A stretch of DNA of 64,000 nucleotides, from the NCBI GenBank assembly GCA_029783825.1, contig JAREIK010003371.1, positions 93,038 to 157,037 on the forward strand. Reading direction: 5' to 3'. Within the stretch, counting starts at the first letter, position 1, and each line of letters begins with the position of its first letter. Positions 13,931 to 27,203 of this stretch are shown here, piece after piece. Made by a program: the position numbers and the translations under genes. This DNA is from Sapria himalayana. Its lineage: Eukaryota; Streptophyta; Magnoliopsida; Malpighiales; Rafflesiaceae. The notes under the pieces are model-generated. The model saw only the letters and a list, made by a program, of their open reading frames with translations, did not search any database and was not told the DNA's origin.

Positions 13931-16900
13931 TTTCTATTTATCTGTCTATCTATCAATCTATATTTCTAATAATGTATCTATCTATCTATCAATCTAGCTG
14001 TGTGCATATTTGTTTGTCTAACTATATATCTGTCTATCTATCTATCTATATATCTATCTAGCAATCTATATATCAGTCTATCTATCTATCTAACTATCTT
14101 TTTATCTATATATCTATCTGTCTGTATATATATATATATATATCTTTCTTTCTATCTATCTATATATATGTCTATTATGATGTATCTTATCTGTTTATCT
14201 ATTAGATAATCAATCTATATAATAATCTTCATATCTATCTTTCAAATAATCTAACTATCTATTTGTCTCTCTATCTATCTTTTTTTCTTTCTTTCTTTCT
14301 TTATTTCTTTCTATCTATTTATCTATCTATCCATCTATATACCTATCAAACTCTATATCAATCTATATACAAATTTCTCTATCGATTTATCTATCAATAT
14401 TTCTATTTCTTTGTCTATCAATTTGTCTATTAATCTATATATCTATCTGTTTATCTATCTGTCTATCTATATATCTATCTATCGATCTATCCATCTATTT
14501 ATCTATCTAACTATCCATCCATCTATCTGTCTATTTATCTATCAATCTATCTATCTAATATCTATCTATCTGTCTAGCTGTCTATCTATCTACCTATATT
14601 TCTATCTGTTTATTTATATGTCTATCTATATGTTAATCTAGCTATCTATATATGTATCTTTTTGTCTAATAATTTGTCTATCTCTCTGTTTATCTATTTG
14701 TATATCTTTGTCTCTATTTATCAATCTATCCATCTATCTATCTGTCTATCTATCTATATGTCTATCTATCTATTTTTCTATCTATCTATCTATCTTTTTA
14801 TATATCTAGCTACCTATTTTTTTCGATCTATCAGTTTATCAATTTGTCTATCTATTTATATATTTTTTATCTATTTATCTGTCTATATATTTTTCTATCT
14901 ATCTATCTATCTATTTATCTATATGACTTTTTTTCTATCTATATATGATTCTATCTATTTGTATATCTATCTATTTATCTATATATCTATTTATCTATCA
15001 TTCTATCTATCTATCTATCTATCTGTCTATCTATCTTCCAATCTATTTATCATTCTATCTATCTATATATCTATATTTCTATCTATCTATCTATTATCTA
15101 TTTATCTATTTATCTATTTATTATTTATCTATCTATCTATCTATTTGATTATCTATGAATCTATATATTTGTCTATCTATCTAATAATCTATCGATTTAT
15201 CTATCCATCTATCTATTTATGTATCTATCAATTTATTTGTTTGTATATCGATCAATCTACATATCTGTATATCAATCTATTTATTAATCTATATATCAAA
15301 CTATCTATTAATCTTTTTATCAATGTTTTTATCTTTCAATCTTTCTATTTATCTTTCTATCTATCTAACTTTTTTTGTCTGTCTATCTATCTATTATCTA
15401 TCTGTCTTTATTTCTATAAATCTATCTGTCTGTCTATCTATTTATCTGTCTATTTATATGTTGGACTATCTGTATTTCGAACTGTATATCTAACTATCTA
15501 TCTATTTATATATCTATCAATTTATCTCGGTGTCTATTTATTTGTATATCTATATGTCTATTTATCTATCTATATGTTGATCTATCTATATATCTATATA
15601 TCTAATAATCTTTCTATTAATTTGTATAATAATCTTACTATCTAACTTTCTATCTATACCTCTATTGATCTATCTTTCAATCTATCTATCTATATATCTA
15701 ATTATCTATCAATGTTATCTATCTATCTATGTATCAATCTGTCTATCAATTAAACTATCTGTCTATCAATCTGTATATCAATCTGTATATCAATCTTTCT
15801 ATTTATATGTGTATCTATCTGTCATTCTATATGTTTATCAATCTGTCTATCTATCTGTCTATCTATCTGTCTATCTATATGTCTATTTATCTATCAATCT
15901 TTCTGTATATCGATCTATCTATCTAAATTTCTATATATCTTTATGTCAAACTATTTGTCTATATATATATATATATATATCTATCTATCTATCTATATGT
16001 CTTTCTATCTATTTATTTATCTATTTGTCAATATATCTATCTATCTTTATATCAATCACTCTATCTTTCTATCTATAAATATGTCTATCAATCTATCTAT
16101 CCATTTGTTTATCTATCTATCTATTTATTTGTCTATCTATTTGTTTATCTTTCTATCTATCTTTCTATCTATCTTCATATACTTCTATTTATCAATCTAT
16201 CTAACAATCTTTCTATCTATCTGTCTATCTACCGATCTATCTATCTTTTTTCTTTCTATCAATCAATCTATCTATATTTTATTCTATCTTTTTATCTATA
16301 TGTCGATCTATCTTTCAATTTATTTGTCTTTCTATATATCTATATATATAGTTGTTTTTCTATCTATCTCTCTTTCTATATTTGTAAATATCTATCTTTC
16401 TATTTATCTTTCCATCGTTCTATCCTTCTATATTTCTATATCTCAATCTATTTCTCTATCAAACTTTTTGTCTATCTATCAATCTGTCTTTCTATCTATA
16501 TATCTATTTATCTATTTGTGTTTCTATCTATCTATCTGTATATTTATTTATCTATCTATATATAAATCAATCTAACTATCTATCTGTCTGTCTGTCAATA
16601 AATCTATCTATCAATCTAAATATCAATTTTTCTATAAAACAATCTTTCATCCTATTTGTCTAACTATTTGACTATCTATTTGTCTATCAAGCAATCTATC
16701 AATTAATCTATCTATTTGTTAATCAATCTATCTTTCTTTTTTTCTGCCTATTTGTCTGTCAATCTATCTCTCTTTCTATCTATTAATAAATTTGTCTTTC
16801 TATCTATCTATTAGTCTTTATATATATATATATATATATATATTTATTTATTTATTTATTTATTTATCTATCTATCTCTCTATTTATTTATCTATCTGAC

Positions 16901-18943
16901 TATCTATCAATCTATCTGTCTATATATCTATCTATATGTCTATCTATCTATCTATTTATTTGTATGCCTATCTATTTATCTATCAATCTATATATTTGTC
17001 TATGTATATATCTATCTATCTATAAATCTTTCTATATGTCTATCTATCGATATATATTTTTGTCTATCTATCTATCTATATTTCTATCTATCTATCTATC
17101 TATCTATATATTTGTATATCTATCTGTGTATCTATTTATCTATGTATTTATCTATTTATCTATTTATCTATATGTCTATCTATTTATCTATCTATCTATT
17201 CGTCTATTTTTGTGTATATGTATTTATCTATTTATTCATCTAATAACTATCTAATAATCTGTCGATCTATCTATCTATGTGTCAATATATCTTTCTCTCT
17301 ATCTATCTATATATCTATCAATATATCTATCTATTTATCTATCTAATTATCTATCAATCTATCTTTCAATATGTACTATCAATCGGTCTATTAATTTTTC
17401 TATCAATCTATCTATCAATCTTTCTTTTGATCCATCCATCTATCTATCTATCTATATGCATGTCAAACTATATTTCTATCTATCTATCTGTCTGTCTATT
17501 TAATTTTTTTTCTAACTATCCATCATTCTTTATATCTTTTTATATGTTCATCTATCTATTTATCTGTCTGTCTATCAATCAATCTATCTATCTATCTCTC
17601 TATCTATCAATTTGACTATATTTCTGTCTATCTATCAATATTTATTTATCGATATATCTATTTGTCTGTGTGTCAATCTATCTATCTATCAATTTATCTA
17701 TCTATTTATCTATCAATATTTTTATCTATCTATTTAATTTAATTTTAATATGTCAATCTATCTATATATCTATTTGTTTATCTATCTATCTCTATATCTA
17801 TCTGTCATTATATATGTCAATCTATCCATCTATCAATCTGTGTGTCTATCTATCAATCTATATATTTATCTCTCAATTTATCTATTTTTTTATTTGTCTA
17901 TCTATCTATCTATCTATGTATTTGTCTAATAATATATCTATCTAACTATCTATCTATATCACAATTTGCCTATCTATCTTTCTATCTATCTATCTATGTA
18001 TCTATCTAATTATTTGTCTATTTATCTATGTATCTATTTGTCTATCTATCTGTCTATATATATATCTAATTATTTATCTATCTATATGTCTATCTATGTC
18101 TCTCTTCTATCTTTCTATCTATTTATCTATTTACCTATCTAAATGTCTATCTATTGATTTAAGTATCTATCTATCAAGTATTCAATCTTTATCTATCTAT
18201 CTATCGATATATTTGTCTATCCATCTTTTTTTCTATTTGTCTATTTATCTATCTATCTTTTTATTTATCTATCTATCTATTTATTTATCTATCTATCTAT
18301 CTCTCACTCTCTCTCTATCTATGTATATATCTATCTGTGTGTCTGTCTTTCTGTCTATTTACCTGTCAAAATTTTTATCTATCTTTTTAATCTATCTATT
18401 TTTCTCTCTATCAATCTATCTATATATCTTTATATCTATTTATCTATCTATCTATCTAACTATCTATATGTCTATCTATATCACTATCTATCTATCTCTC
18501 TATCTATCTATATGTATAACTATCTCTCTAAAATCTATTTATCTATATGTCTATCTATCTTTCTATTAATCTGTCTATCTATCTTTCTATCGATCACTCT
18601 ATCTATCTATTTATTATCTGTCTATATATCTGTCTATATATATGTCTATTTGTCTATCTTTATATCTATCTATCTTTCTGTCTATGTATCTATTTATTTA
18701 TCTATCTATCTATTTATTTATCTATCTATCTATTTTTGGTCTATCTATCTCTCTATTGATCTATCTATATGTCTGTAAATCTATCTATTTATATTTTTGT
18801 CTATCTATCTATCTAATTATATATCTATGTATCTATTTATCTATCTATCTATTTGTTTACCTATCTATAATGTATCTGTTTATCAATCAGTCTATCTCTT
18901 TTTCTATCTATCTATCTATCTATCTGTTTGTCTATCTATTTAT
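13931..18943 (+). repeat. Degenerate (TCTA)n satellite block 3
   Basis: About 5 kb of TCTA-phase array ending at the left edge of CACTA-1. A signature near 16612 (TCAATCTAAATATCAATTTT followed by TCTATAAAACAATC) recurs near 26445 and 29855, showing higher-order organisation shared with block 4. A (TA)n run with TTTA repeats lies at 16810-16867. Confidence 0.96.
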
Positions 18944-18954
18944 AAATTAGCAGG

Positions 18955-19120
18955 AATTAGCGAATAAAAATTACCGACAAATTTCTGACCATTTAACGAC
19001 CAAAGATATATTACCATGAAAAATATGTCGGTAATGTAGCTTTCCAAAATATTTATAACGATGTAATTACCGACCATTTACAAACCAAAATTTTGGTTGG
19101 TAATTCCTAGGTTAAATTTT
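18955..19120. repeat. Left subterminal repeats of CACTA-1
   Basis: Several diverged copies of ACCGAC(C/A)ATTT in both orientations, including TACCGACCATTTACAAACC. In En/Spm elements such motifs are bound by the TNPA protein; that role is known for the family and inferred here. Confidence 0.75.
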
Positions 19121-20279
19121 TAGATTTATAAAAAAATTACTAAGTCATTAACACTTAGCAAAATTTCCCTCTTTCAAATTTCAAACAAGAGGCAAAATGC
19201 GACTACACGGAAACAACCTAGAAATTCTATCTCTTGTGTTACAATGTAATTTTTTCATTGTTCTTCTACTTCGGAATGCTATATATATATCTTCGTCTCT
19301 CTGAATTTTATTAGCACTATCGAATTTTCATTTTTACATAATAATCGAGTATTTGCTTTTTGTAATTCTCCCTCGATTTTCTTTCTTTTTGCTTCTATTT
19401 TCATTTAACCTATATGATTTTGACTCTACACCATTAATGAAATTATAAATTGTCAGTGTAATCTTTGTTCTTCTACTATTTATATTTTTAGTGTTTTATA
19501 GATTTCTAATACTAAATGTTTACATTTTGTTCTCTCCTTCTATAGCTTTAAAAATATATAATGCTTGAAGTTTTCTGCTTCTTTAAATTAAGAAAAATTA
19601 AACTTAATGTTAAGTGGTTATATTTTTGCTTTCTCCTAATAAATTATAAAATGTAATAGTATATATAAAGTTTTATACATTTATATAATCATATGACATT
19701 ATATATAAATGTCTACTTTAATTTATATAAAAGCATTACAATATATATAAACACTGATATGTTTATATAAACATATTATATTATATATATATATTAATGT
19801 TTATAAATATCTATACAACATTTACAAAAAACTATCTATTTATATAATTTTTTATATAACAATTATGTAACATTAAATATTTATACAATTTTGTAAATAT
19901 TTATATTACATACTAATTTTAATATAAATATAGAATATTTATAATGTTTATATAAATATGATATATATACTATATATTATTTATAAAAGTGTTACATATA
20001 TATAATTATATTTAAGTAACATTTATAAAAATATTGTAATCACAAATATTATATCTTAACACTTGTTTAATTATATAATCATATGCTATTATATATAAAA
20101 GTATTTATAACTAATTTTTAACTATATAATAATGTATAAAAATATGTATAATTATATATAACTATATTTCTAAAAAAATTTACTATATGTAGAATAATAT
20201 ATAACTATATATAATTGTATTTTTCTAAATGTATAACTATATAAATGTTATATATAATTATATCATTAATAACATACAT
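19121..20279. other. AT-rich 5' region of CACTA-1, no gene seen
   Basis: The stretch 19225-19560 aligns with 40240-40570 in CACTA-2, including the shared CTCTGAATT and CTCCTCGATTTTCTTT-like segments, and is therefore element-internal. It is followed by TATATAA-rich DNA. I see no reading frame or RNA gene. Confidence 0.6.
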
Positions 20280-21627
20280 ATTTATAACTAGATGTGTATA
20301 ACATTATATAAATGCTTGTATAACTATGTAACACTCTATAAAATTAAATATAACTATATTTGTAACCATATAAACATATATGTATTCATATAATTAAATC
20401 AAAATATCTGTTTATAATGTTGTATATATTTATGTATAACTACATATAACTACATGTATGAATATATCTATATATAACTATATGTTTAATTATACATAAC
20501 TATTTATAACTATATATATTATATGTATAATAATATATAACTATAAATAATTGTATCTTACTATATGTATAACTATAAAAGTTTTATACATAATTATATT
20601 TAAATATTAAATTTACAGCTTATATTTATTATATATTTGTATACATTAGTATATAAAAAAGTATTTTACTATACCTTTACTTATACATAACTATATGTAT
20701 AAATATATAAAATTAAATGAAAACATATTTATACCTACATGTATAAATATAAGTATAACTATATGTGTAACTATATGTATACCCACATGTAACTATATTT
20801 ATAATTACTCTATAATAATATATAACATCATGTTTAACTAAATGTGTATAACTATATATAAATATTTGTATAACTATATAAAACTTTATATTATTAAATA
20901 TAACTATATTTGTAACTATGTATACATATATGTATACATAAATATAAATTTATATATTTGTTTATAATTTTGTATACGTATATGTATAACTACTTATAAC
21001 TACTTGTATTAATATATCTATATATCACTATTTGTTTAATTATATATAACAATTTTATAACTATATATATTATATGTATAATAATATATAACTATAAATA
21101 ATTATATCTTACTATATGTATAACTATAAAAGCTTTATACATAACTCTATTTAAATATATAATTTACAACTTGGATTTAATATATATTTGTATATATTAG
21201 TATATAAAAAAATTATTTTACTATATCTATATCTATACATAACTATATGTATAAATATTAAAAATTAAATGAACAAATATATACACCTACATGTATAAAT
21301 ATAAGTTTAACTATATGTGTAAATATATGTATAACCACATGTAACTATATTTATAATTACATGTATAACAACAAACAACATTATGTTTAACTATATGTGT
21401 ATAACGATATATAAATATTTGTATAACTAAATAAAAGTCTATATAATTAGATATAACTATATTTATAACTATGTTTACATATATGTAAATCTATATATTT
21501 GTTTATAACTTTGTATACAATATGTATAATTACTTATAATTATATCTATATATAATTATTTATATGTTTAACTATATATAATTATTTATAACTATATATA
21601 GTATATGTATAATAATATATAACTATA
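20280..21627. repeat. ~550-bp AT-rich tandem repeats in CACTA-1 (about 2.5 units)
   Basis: The landmark AACTA(A/T)ATGTGTATAAC recurs near 20286, 20838 and 21389, and AAGTATTTTACTATA near 20658 and 21206, giving a period of about 550 bp. Each unit is itself made of shorter AACTATATGTATAACTATAT motifs. The same array occurs upstream of the transposase in CACTA-2, so it is an inherited part of the family. Confidence 0.82.
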
Positions 21628-22150
21628 CATATAAGCCACACTATAATAGACCATCCTAGCACAACACGGCCATTTTAACGCCTCTATGTTTGACATTACT
21701 CATAAATAATAGTTTAAGTGGTTGATGAATCACATGAGTTGCTTTTACAGATTGTATGTTGGCTTTCTATTTATTTGTGTTTTGAATTATTTTCATCTTA
21801 CAGACACCCATTCGAACTGTTTAGTGTAATGGGGTGTGGTTGATTCTGAAACCTCCTCCACATTTTATGATACCAACCCATACAATGTGTTAAGGCTTCG
21901 AGAGAAAGCCCAACGTCTCCATACAAGACAAATATGTGGTCTAGTAGTCTTTTATGTTGTAATTAGAAGTTTTACAAACAAATTTCATAGTCTTCTAAGC
22001 TGCTTCTCATTATGTGTTAGGATGCAATGGATGGTAAATTAATTTTTAATTGATTGAAAAACTTTGTTCAGTATTCAGATTAGGCATAATGTGTTAAGAT
22101 TAATAAGTTATAAAAGAAGATTTTATTTTTCTATTAAAATTTGCATCTAT
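21628..22150 (+). other. Unique segment of CACTA-1 absent from CACTA-2, possible captured exon
   Basis: This more GC-balanced stretch has no counterpart in CACTA-2, which passes directly from AT repeats to the transposase. A pyrimidine-rich tract ending CATCTTACAG near 21804 resembles a splice acceptor. A frame at 21836-21932 reads as ordinary protein (SSTFYDTNPYNVLRLREKAQ). I recognise no family. It could be a captured host gene fragment or a transposase leader exon. Confidence 0.35.
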
Positions 22151-22154
22151 TAGA

Positions 22155-22400
22155 AGAGCAAAAGGTCATATATGTATGTATGTATCCATATATGTATGTA
22201 TCCATGTATGTAAATATTGAACTTTCATCCTGAAAAATCTAGTTACAAATTTCTTGTGCCTTGTGTTTCCAGGTACAACATAATTTTGAACAAACAAAGA
22301 TGATTTTTGCAGCCCTAGTTTATGTGTTTGATCCCTTTTTTTTATGCATATGATAGAATTTCTAGCTGTTTTATGTTAATGCTCCATTATGGATTAGGAC
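22155..22400 (+). repeat. Leader module shared with E4
   Basis: Starts with GGTCATATATGTATGTATG, contains TTGTGCCTTGTGTTTCCAGG and GATGATTTTTGCAGCCCTAG, and ends near CTCCATTATGG. The same module occurs three times in tandem at 57690-58500 in E4, which belongs to the other CACTA family. Here it lies about 180 bp upstream of the transposase ATG, which suggests a transposase 5' leader or intron. Confidence 0.75.
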
Positions 22401-22578
22401 CAAACCTATTGAATAAAAAATAACTATTGTACGAGTGGAGGTAGAGGTGGATGTGTAATAGGTTGCATATCATACGCGTAAAAAAACTTTATTGGAACCA
22501 ACATAAATTATTAATGAACATAAAATTAATTGAGGATAATCGTGTTTGTTTACTAAATTGATTTATTTGTGACTAGTT

Positions 22579-24720
22579 ATGGAAAATGATGGTGAATGGA
22601 TCTACGAGGGTCGAATAGTGAATGGAATGTTCTCTAATGAACGGGAGGATAAAGTTAATAAATTTGTTAAGTTTGCTCTGAGACATCCTAAGTGTGTGAA
22701 TGATGGCACAACTATAAGGTGTCCTTGCACTTTAGTTAAATGTCAGAATAAAAAGTTTTTGAATGTTGAGACTGTGAAGATGCATTTGTATAGAAATGGT
22801 TTTGTGGTGAATTACTATGTTTGGATATACCAATGTGAGAAGCAAGTCCACCAGAGGTGTTCATGTTTAGCACGGGTGTCAGTAAGTGAAACTGATCAGA
22901 TGGTCTTGGATAATATAAATCACACTACATACCATAGAATAGTTTGTGATGCTGGAGACAACCCTACATATGAGAGAAATTCTAAGTATACTCAACTATC
23001 TACAGCCATGAGGATGTTAGAAATAAAGTACAGACATAGGTGTTCACGGGCATGCTTTGATGATATGTCTAATTTAATTCAAGAATTATTACCACAAGAT
23101 AATCTGATGCCAGTGGATTTCTATAGCATGAAGAAGTTAGTTAGAGACTTGGGATTACCCATATAGGTCATTCATTGCAGTGTTAATAACTGTATGATAT
23201 ACTGGGTTGATGACAGTGACCTTAATATTTGTAAAATATGTGAGCATGCTCGGTACAAGAAAAAGGTTAAAGGGTTTGGAAATATATTATATTTATGGAA
23301 GTTGAAGGTGCCATTTAAAAAGATGCACTATTTTCCAATAACACCTAGGTTGTAGAGATTGTATGCATCAACCACAATATCTAATGAAATGAGGTGACAT
23401 TCAGAGTATCATATAGATGATGGTAAGATGTGTCACCCTTCTGATGCCCCTGCTTGGAAATATTTTGATGGGTGTTTCCCTAATTTTTCTTTTAAAGTTT
23501 GAAATGTTAGGCTAGGTTTATTTGCTAATGATTTTCATCCATTTGGTAAATCTAGACAGCAATATTCTTTGTGGCCTGTGGTGGTGACGTCATATAACAT
23601 GCCTCCAGAGACTTATGTATGAAGGAGGATTTATATTTTTGATCGTGTTAGTGTTGGGGCCTATGTATCCAAAGGGGAAGATAAATATTTTCTTGCAGCC
23701 ATTGATAGTGGAGTTGAAAAGTCATTGGGGTGTTGGGGTTCAAACTTATGATATTTCCAAACAACAAAATTTCTAGATCTGCTCTACCCTCATGTGGACC
23801 ATAAATGCATTTCCAACATATTCTATGATGTCGGGGTGGAGTACTGTTGGCATGTGGCATGTCTGCATTGTATGGAAGATTTTGATGCTTTTAATTTAAT
23901 TAAGAGCAAAAAATAGTCATGGTTTGACAATTATTAAAAATATTTGCCTGTTAATCATCCGTATCAACGTAACACCAAAGACTTCATTGAGAATAGAAAG
24001 GCTACTAAACAATTCCTGGGGGTTAGATCTGGGGATGAAATTTTGTAGGATTTGAATAACAAAGGGTTGAGGAAGGTGATAGATGTTGATGCCGAGGTTG
24101 TGAATGCACCTATATCTAAGACTTGTCGGTAGAATAAGATAAGTATTTTTTAGGATTTGCTCTACTAGCATGAACACTTGCTCAGGCACAATCTCAATGT
24201 TATGCATATCGAGAAGAATGTGTTTGATAATTTTTTCAATATAGTGTTTAACATTCCAGGGAAAGCTAAGGACACATACAAGTCAAGAGATGAGTTGAAT
24301 AAATATTATCATCATCCTCAATTTGGACAAAATATTATCCAGTAAATACCATGATGTGGCATTTATTCTGAATAAATCATAGAAGAAGGATGTGTTGGAG
24401 TGGGTAAAAAACGTAGATTTCTAGATGGTTATGCTTCTAATTTGGAGAGATGTGTGGATTCAAACAAACTTAAGATGTTTGGCATGAAGAGTCATGATTT
24501 TCATTGTATTCATACAAATGTTATTACCAATTGCTCTTTGAGTATTCCTACCAAATAGAATATAGCAGCTGATAACTAAGATTTCTCTATTCTTCAAGCA
24601 ACTGACTTCTTCTTCTTTGATTGATGATGAGTTGAAGAATCTAGATGAACAAATTTCAGTTATCTTATGCAAACTTGAGAAAATCTTTCATCCAAAGTTT
24701 TTTTGACTCAATCAAACATA
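22579..24720 (+). pseudogene. CACTA-1 transposase (Transposase-associated plus Tnp2), nonsense-riddled
   Basis: The ATG at 22579 opens a 195-codon frame with an N-terminal Transposase-associated domain: Trp7, Cys39, CPC (48-50), Cys55, His69 and YYVW. It ends at 23164-23166, where CACTA-2 has CAG. The same frame then runs through Tnp2 with recognisable blocks: NNCMIYW, PRL*RLYASTTIS, DAPAWKYFDG, NVRLGL, SLWPVVVTSYNMPPE. After a frame change come VGVQTYDISKQQNF, WTINAFPTYSMMSGWST and HEHLLRHNLNVMHIEKNVFDN, the catalytic-core region of Tnp2. The first stops correspond to CAG-to-TAG twice, TGG-to-TGA and CGA-to-TGA, all C-to-T or G-to-A. About 60 bp present in CACTA-2 (42972-43035) is missing near 22950. 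It is not functional. Confidence 0.9.
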
Positions 24721-24752
24721 TACTAGTGCACCAGGACTAGTAGATACAGCAT
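24721..24752. other. Frame-broken link between Tnp2 and P/T-rich tail
   Basis: Contains ACCAGGACTAGTAGATACAGC, a near copy of the TCAGGACTAGTAGAAGCAGA segment about 75 bp downstream. This is a small direct duplication that is out of frame with the tail. Confidence 0.45.
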
Positions 24753-24920
24753 AATACTCCAGATACAACATCTACTCCACCTACAATAGCACCTGCAGCA
24801 ACTGCATCAGGACTAGTAGAAGCAGACAGCTCTACCCCGGTGCCCAACATCTCACCATATGGACCAAATACGTCTCAACATAAAGATTATGAAACTAGGT
24901 TGGATGAACGAGTGTATTAA
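24753..24920 (+). pseudogene. Pro/Thr-rich C-terminal coding remnant of CACTA-1
   Basis: A 55-codon open stretch ending TAA at 24918. It is rich in Pro, Thr, Ser and Ala (TPDTTSTPPTIAPAATASGL, later SSTPVPNISPYGPNTSQ) and ends in a charged segment, YETRLDERVY. It directly follows the Tnp2 remnant and has no start of its own. Low-complexity P/T linkers are common in plant transposase accessory proteins. It is probably the last exon of the second CACTA protein or of a fused product; I do not assign a function. Confidence 0.45.
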
Positions 24921-25159
24921 ACACATTTTTTTCATGTCTTAAACTTGGAATTTGGTATTCATTTTTTTATTTTAACTTGACTTATTTTCTATATATATGC
25001 ATTATATATATTAGTTTGCTTGTTTTAATTGTGCATTTCTTTTGTTTCGTAATCTTTATATATATATATATATATATTTATTTATTTATTTATTTATTTA
25101 TTTCAAAGCAAGATATAAAACTCAAAATGGAAAAAAAATATTTAAAAATTAAGACCAAA

Positions 25160-25657
25160 AATTGACCTAAATTTTTTAATATCAATAGTTAGTAAAAGGT
25201 CACCAAATGGTCGATAATACTTTTGGAGACAAATTACCTACCAAAGATATTAAAACATTTTGGTTGGTTTTTGGTAGCAATTTCGTTAGTTATAATTGAC
25301 AATTTGGAGACTTATTTACCAACCTAATGCTTTTGGTCGGAAAATGTATGAAATATGGTCGGTAATTATTTGTCTGTAAATGGTCGGTAAATACCGACCA
25401 TTTGGAGACAATTTACCGACCTGATATTTTTGCTCTAAAATGGTCGGAATATAATCTGTAATTATTTGTCGGTGAATGGTCGATGAATGGTTAGAAATTA
25501 ACCGACCAACATATTTTTTTTCGGCAAAAAAATTACCCACAAGCAAAATTGTGACTAAATAATTTGGTCGGCAAATGATCAATAATAGGTTTACCAACCA
25601 AAAACAGCTAATTACGGACCAAATAATTAGTTGGTAATTCGGTGAATTTTAGTAGTC
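25160..25657. repeat. Right subterminal repeats and terminus of CACTA-1
   Basis: Dense copies of GGTCGGTAA, TGGTCGATAA and ACCGACCATTTGGAGAC in both orientations, followed by the terminus GAATTTTAGTAGTC, after which the TCTA array resumes. Confidence 0.85.
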
Positions 25658-27172
25658 TATCTATCTGTCTATAGATCGATCGATCTATCTATCTATTTAC
25701 CAATCTATCTATCTTTTTTGCTATCTATCTATTGATCTATTTATCTATATATCTTTCTTTATATATATCTATTTATATGTCTATCTATCTATCTTTTTAT
25801 CAATCTATCAATCTATATTATATGTATCTTTTGTCTATTTATTTGTCTATCTATCTATATATCTACCTAATTATCTATTTGTCTTTCTCTTTATCTATCT
25901 ATTATCTATGTATCTATCTATATGCTTTTCTATTTATCTTTGTATCTATCTATATATCTATCTTTCATTATATCAATCAATCAATATACTTATCTATTTA
26001 TCAATATGTCTATCAATCTATCTATAAATCTATCTATACATTTTTATATCAATCTATTTATGTATCTATCTATCTATCAATTTATATTTCTATCTTTCTA
26101 TCTATCTACCATTCTATATTGCTAACTATCTACTTATCTACCTCTCTAACTATTTGTCAATCTATCTATCTATCTATTTATCTAACTATATTTATATATT
26201 TATATTTATTTGTCGATATTTCTATCTTTCTATCTGTCTATATTTTATCTATGAATATTTTTGTCTATCTATCTATCTGTCTTTCTATCTATATATCTAA
26301 CTATCTATCTATCCATCTACCTATCTATCTATTTGTGGATCTATTTGTCTATCTATCTATCTATCTATCTATGTATTTATCTATCTATCTATATTTATAT
26401 TAATTTGTCTATCTATCTATCAATCTATCTATGACTCTATCTATCAATCTCAATATCAATTTTTCTATAACACAATCTATACATATGTCTATCTATCTAT
26501 ATATTTGACTGCTTATTTATCTATCAATCAATCCATCAATATATCTATCTATTTGTATATCTATATATCTATCTATCTATCTTTCTCTCTATTTTTATGT
26601 CAATCTATATCTCTTTATATCTATTAATGTACCTATATATCTATCTATTTGTCAGTCTTTATGTCTATATATCTGTTAGTTTTATGTCTATCTATCTGTC
26701 TATCTATTTATATATCTCTCTATTGGTTTATATATCTATCTATCTATGAATCTATCTATCTATCTATCGATCTATCTATCTATGTATCTATCAATCTATC
26801 AATCTATCTTTATGTCTATCAATCTATTTATCTATATGCCTATCTATTTATCTATCAATCTATCTATTTATCTATCTATATATCTGTCTATCAATCAATA
26901 TATCTATCTATCTATTGATATATATTTTTTTCTATCTATCTATATATCTATATATCTATCTGTCTAAAAATCTATCTATCAATAAGTCTATCAATCTATC
27001 TTTCAATTTTTCTATCAATCTTTCTATCAATTCATCAATCTGTCTGTCTATTTATCTGTTTATCAATATTTCTATCTATCTATCAATATGTCTATTTTTT
27101 TGAATATCTTTCATTATTTATATCTTTTTATCTATTTATCTATCTATTTGTCTTCATGTCTATCAATCATTC

Positions 27173-27203
<31 letters not shown>

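Larger units (their letters stand above)
18946..25657 (+). mobile_element. CACTA-1: En/Spm-type DNA transposon with decayed transposase
   Basis: The element lies between TCTA blocks of the same orientation. Both ends carry many copies of a short subterminal motif, ACCGACCATTTGG or its reverse complement GGTCGGTAA (18980-19110 and 25200-25640), which is the hallmark organisation of CACTA elements. The right terminus reads GAATTTTAGTAGTC, close to the canonical TAGTG end; the left terminus (around CAGGAATTAGCGAAT) is degenerate, so the left edge is uncertain by several bases. Inside are AT-rich ~550-bp tandem repeats, a leader module, a Transposase-associated/Tnp2 pseudogene and a short P/T-rich tail. 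I could not confirm a 3-bp target-site duplication. Confidence 0.85.

Noticed and set aside
4388..18950. Dozens of reading frames encoding [12 protein letters not shown] proteins on the + strand
   Set aside because: They arise in all three frames wherever TCTA repeats occur, lack codon structure and domains, and follow only from the absence of stops in (TCTA)n.
24977..25165. 62-codon + frame after the transposase
   Set aside because: It is driven by (TA)n and TTTA repeats and has no domain.
18940..25660. A 3-bp target-site duplication (TAT) for CACTA-1
   Set aside because: TAT lies near both ends, but the left terminus is too degenerate to fix and TAT is extremely common in the array.
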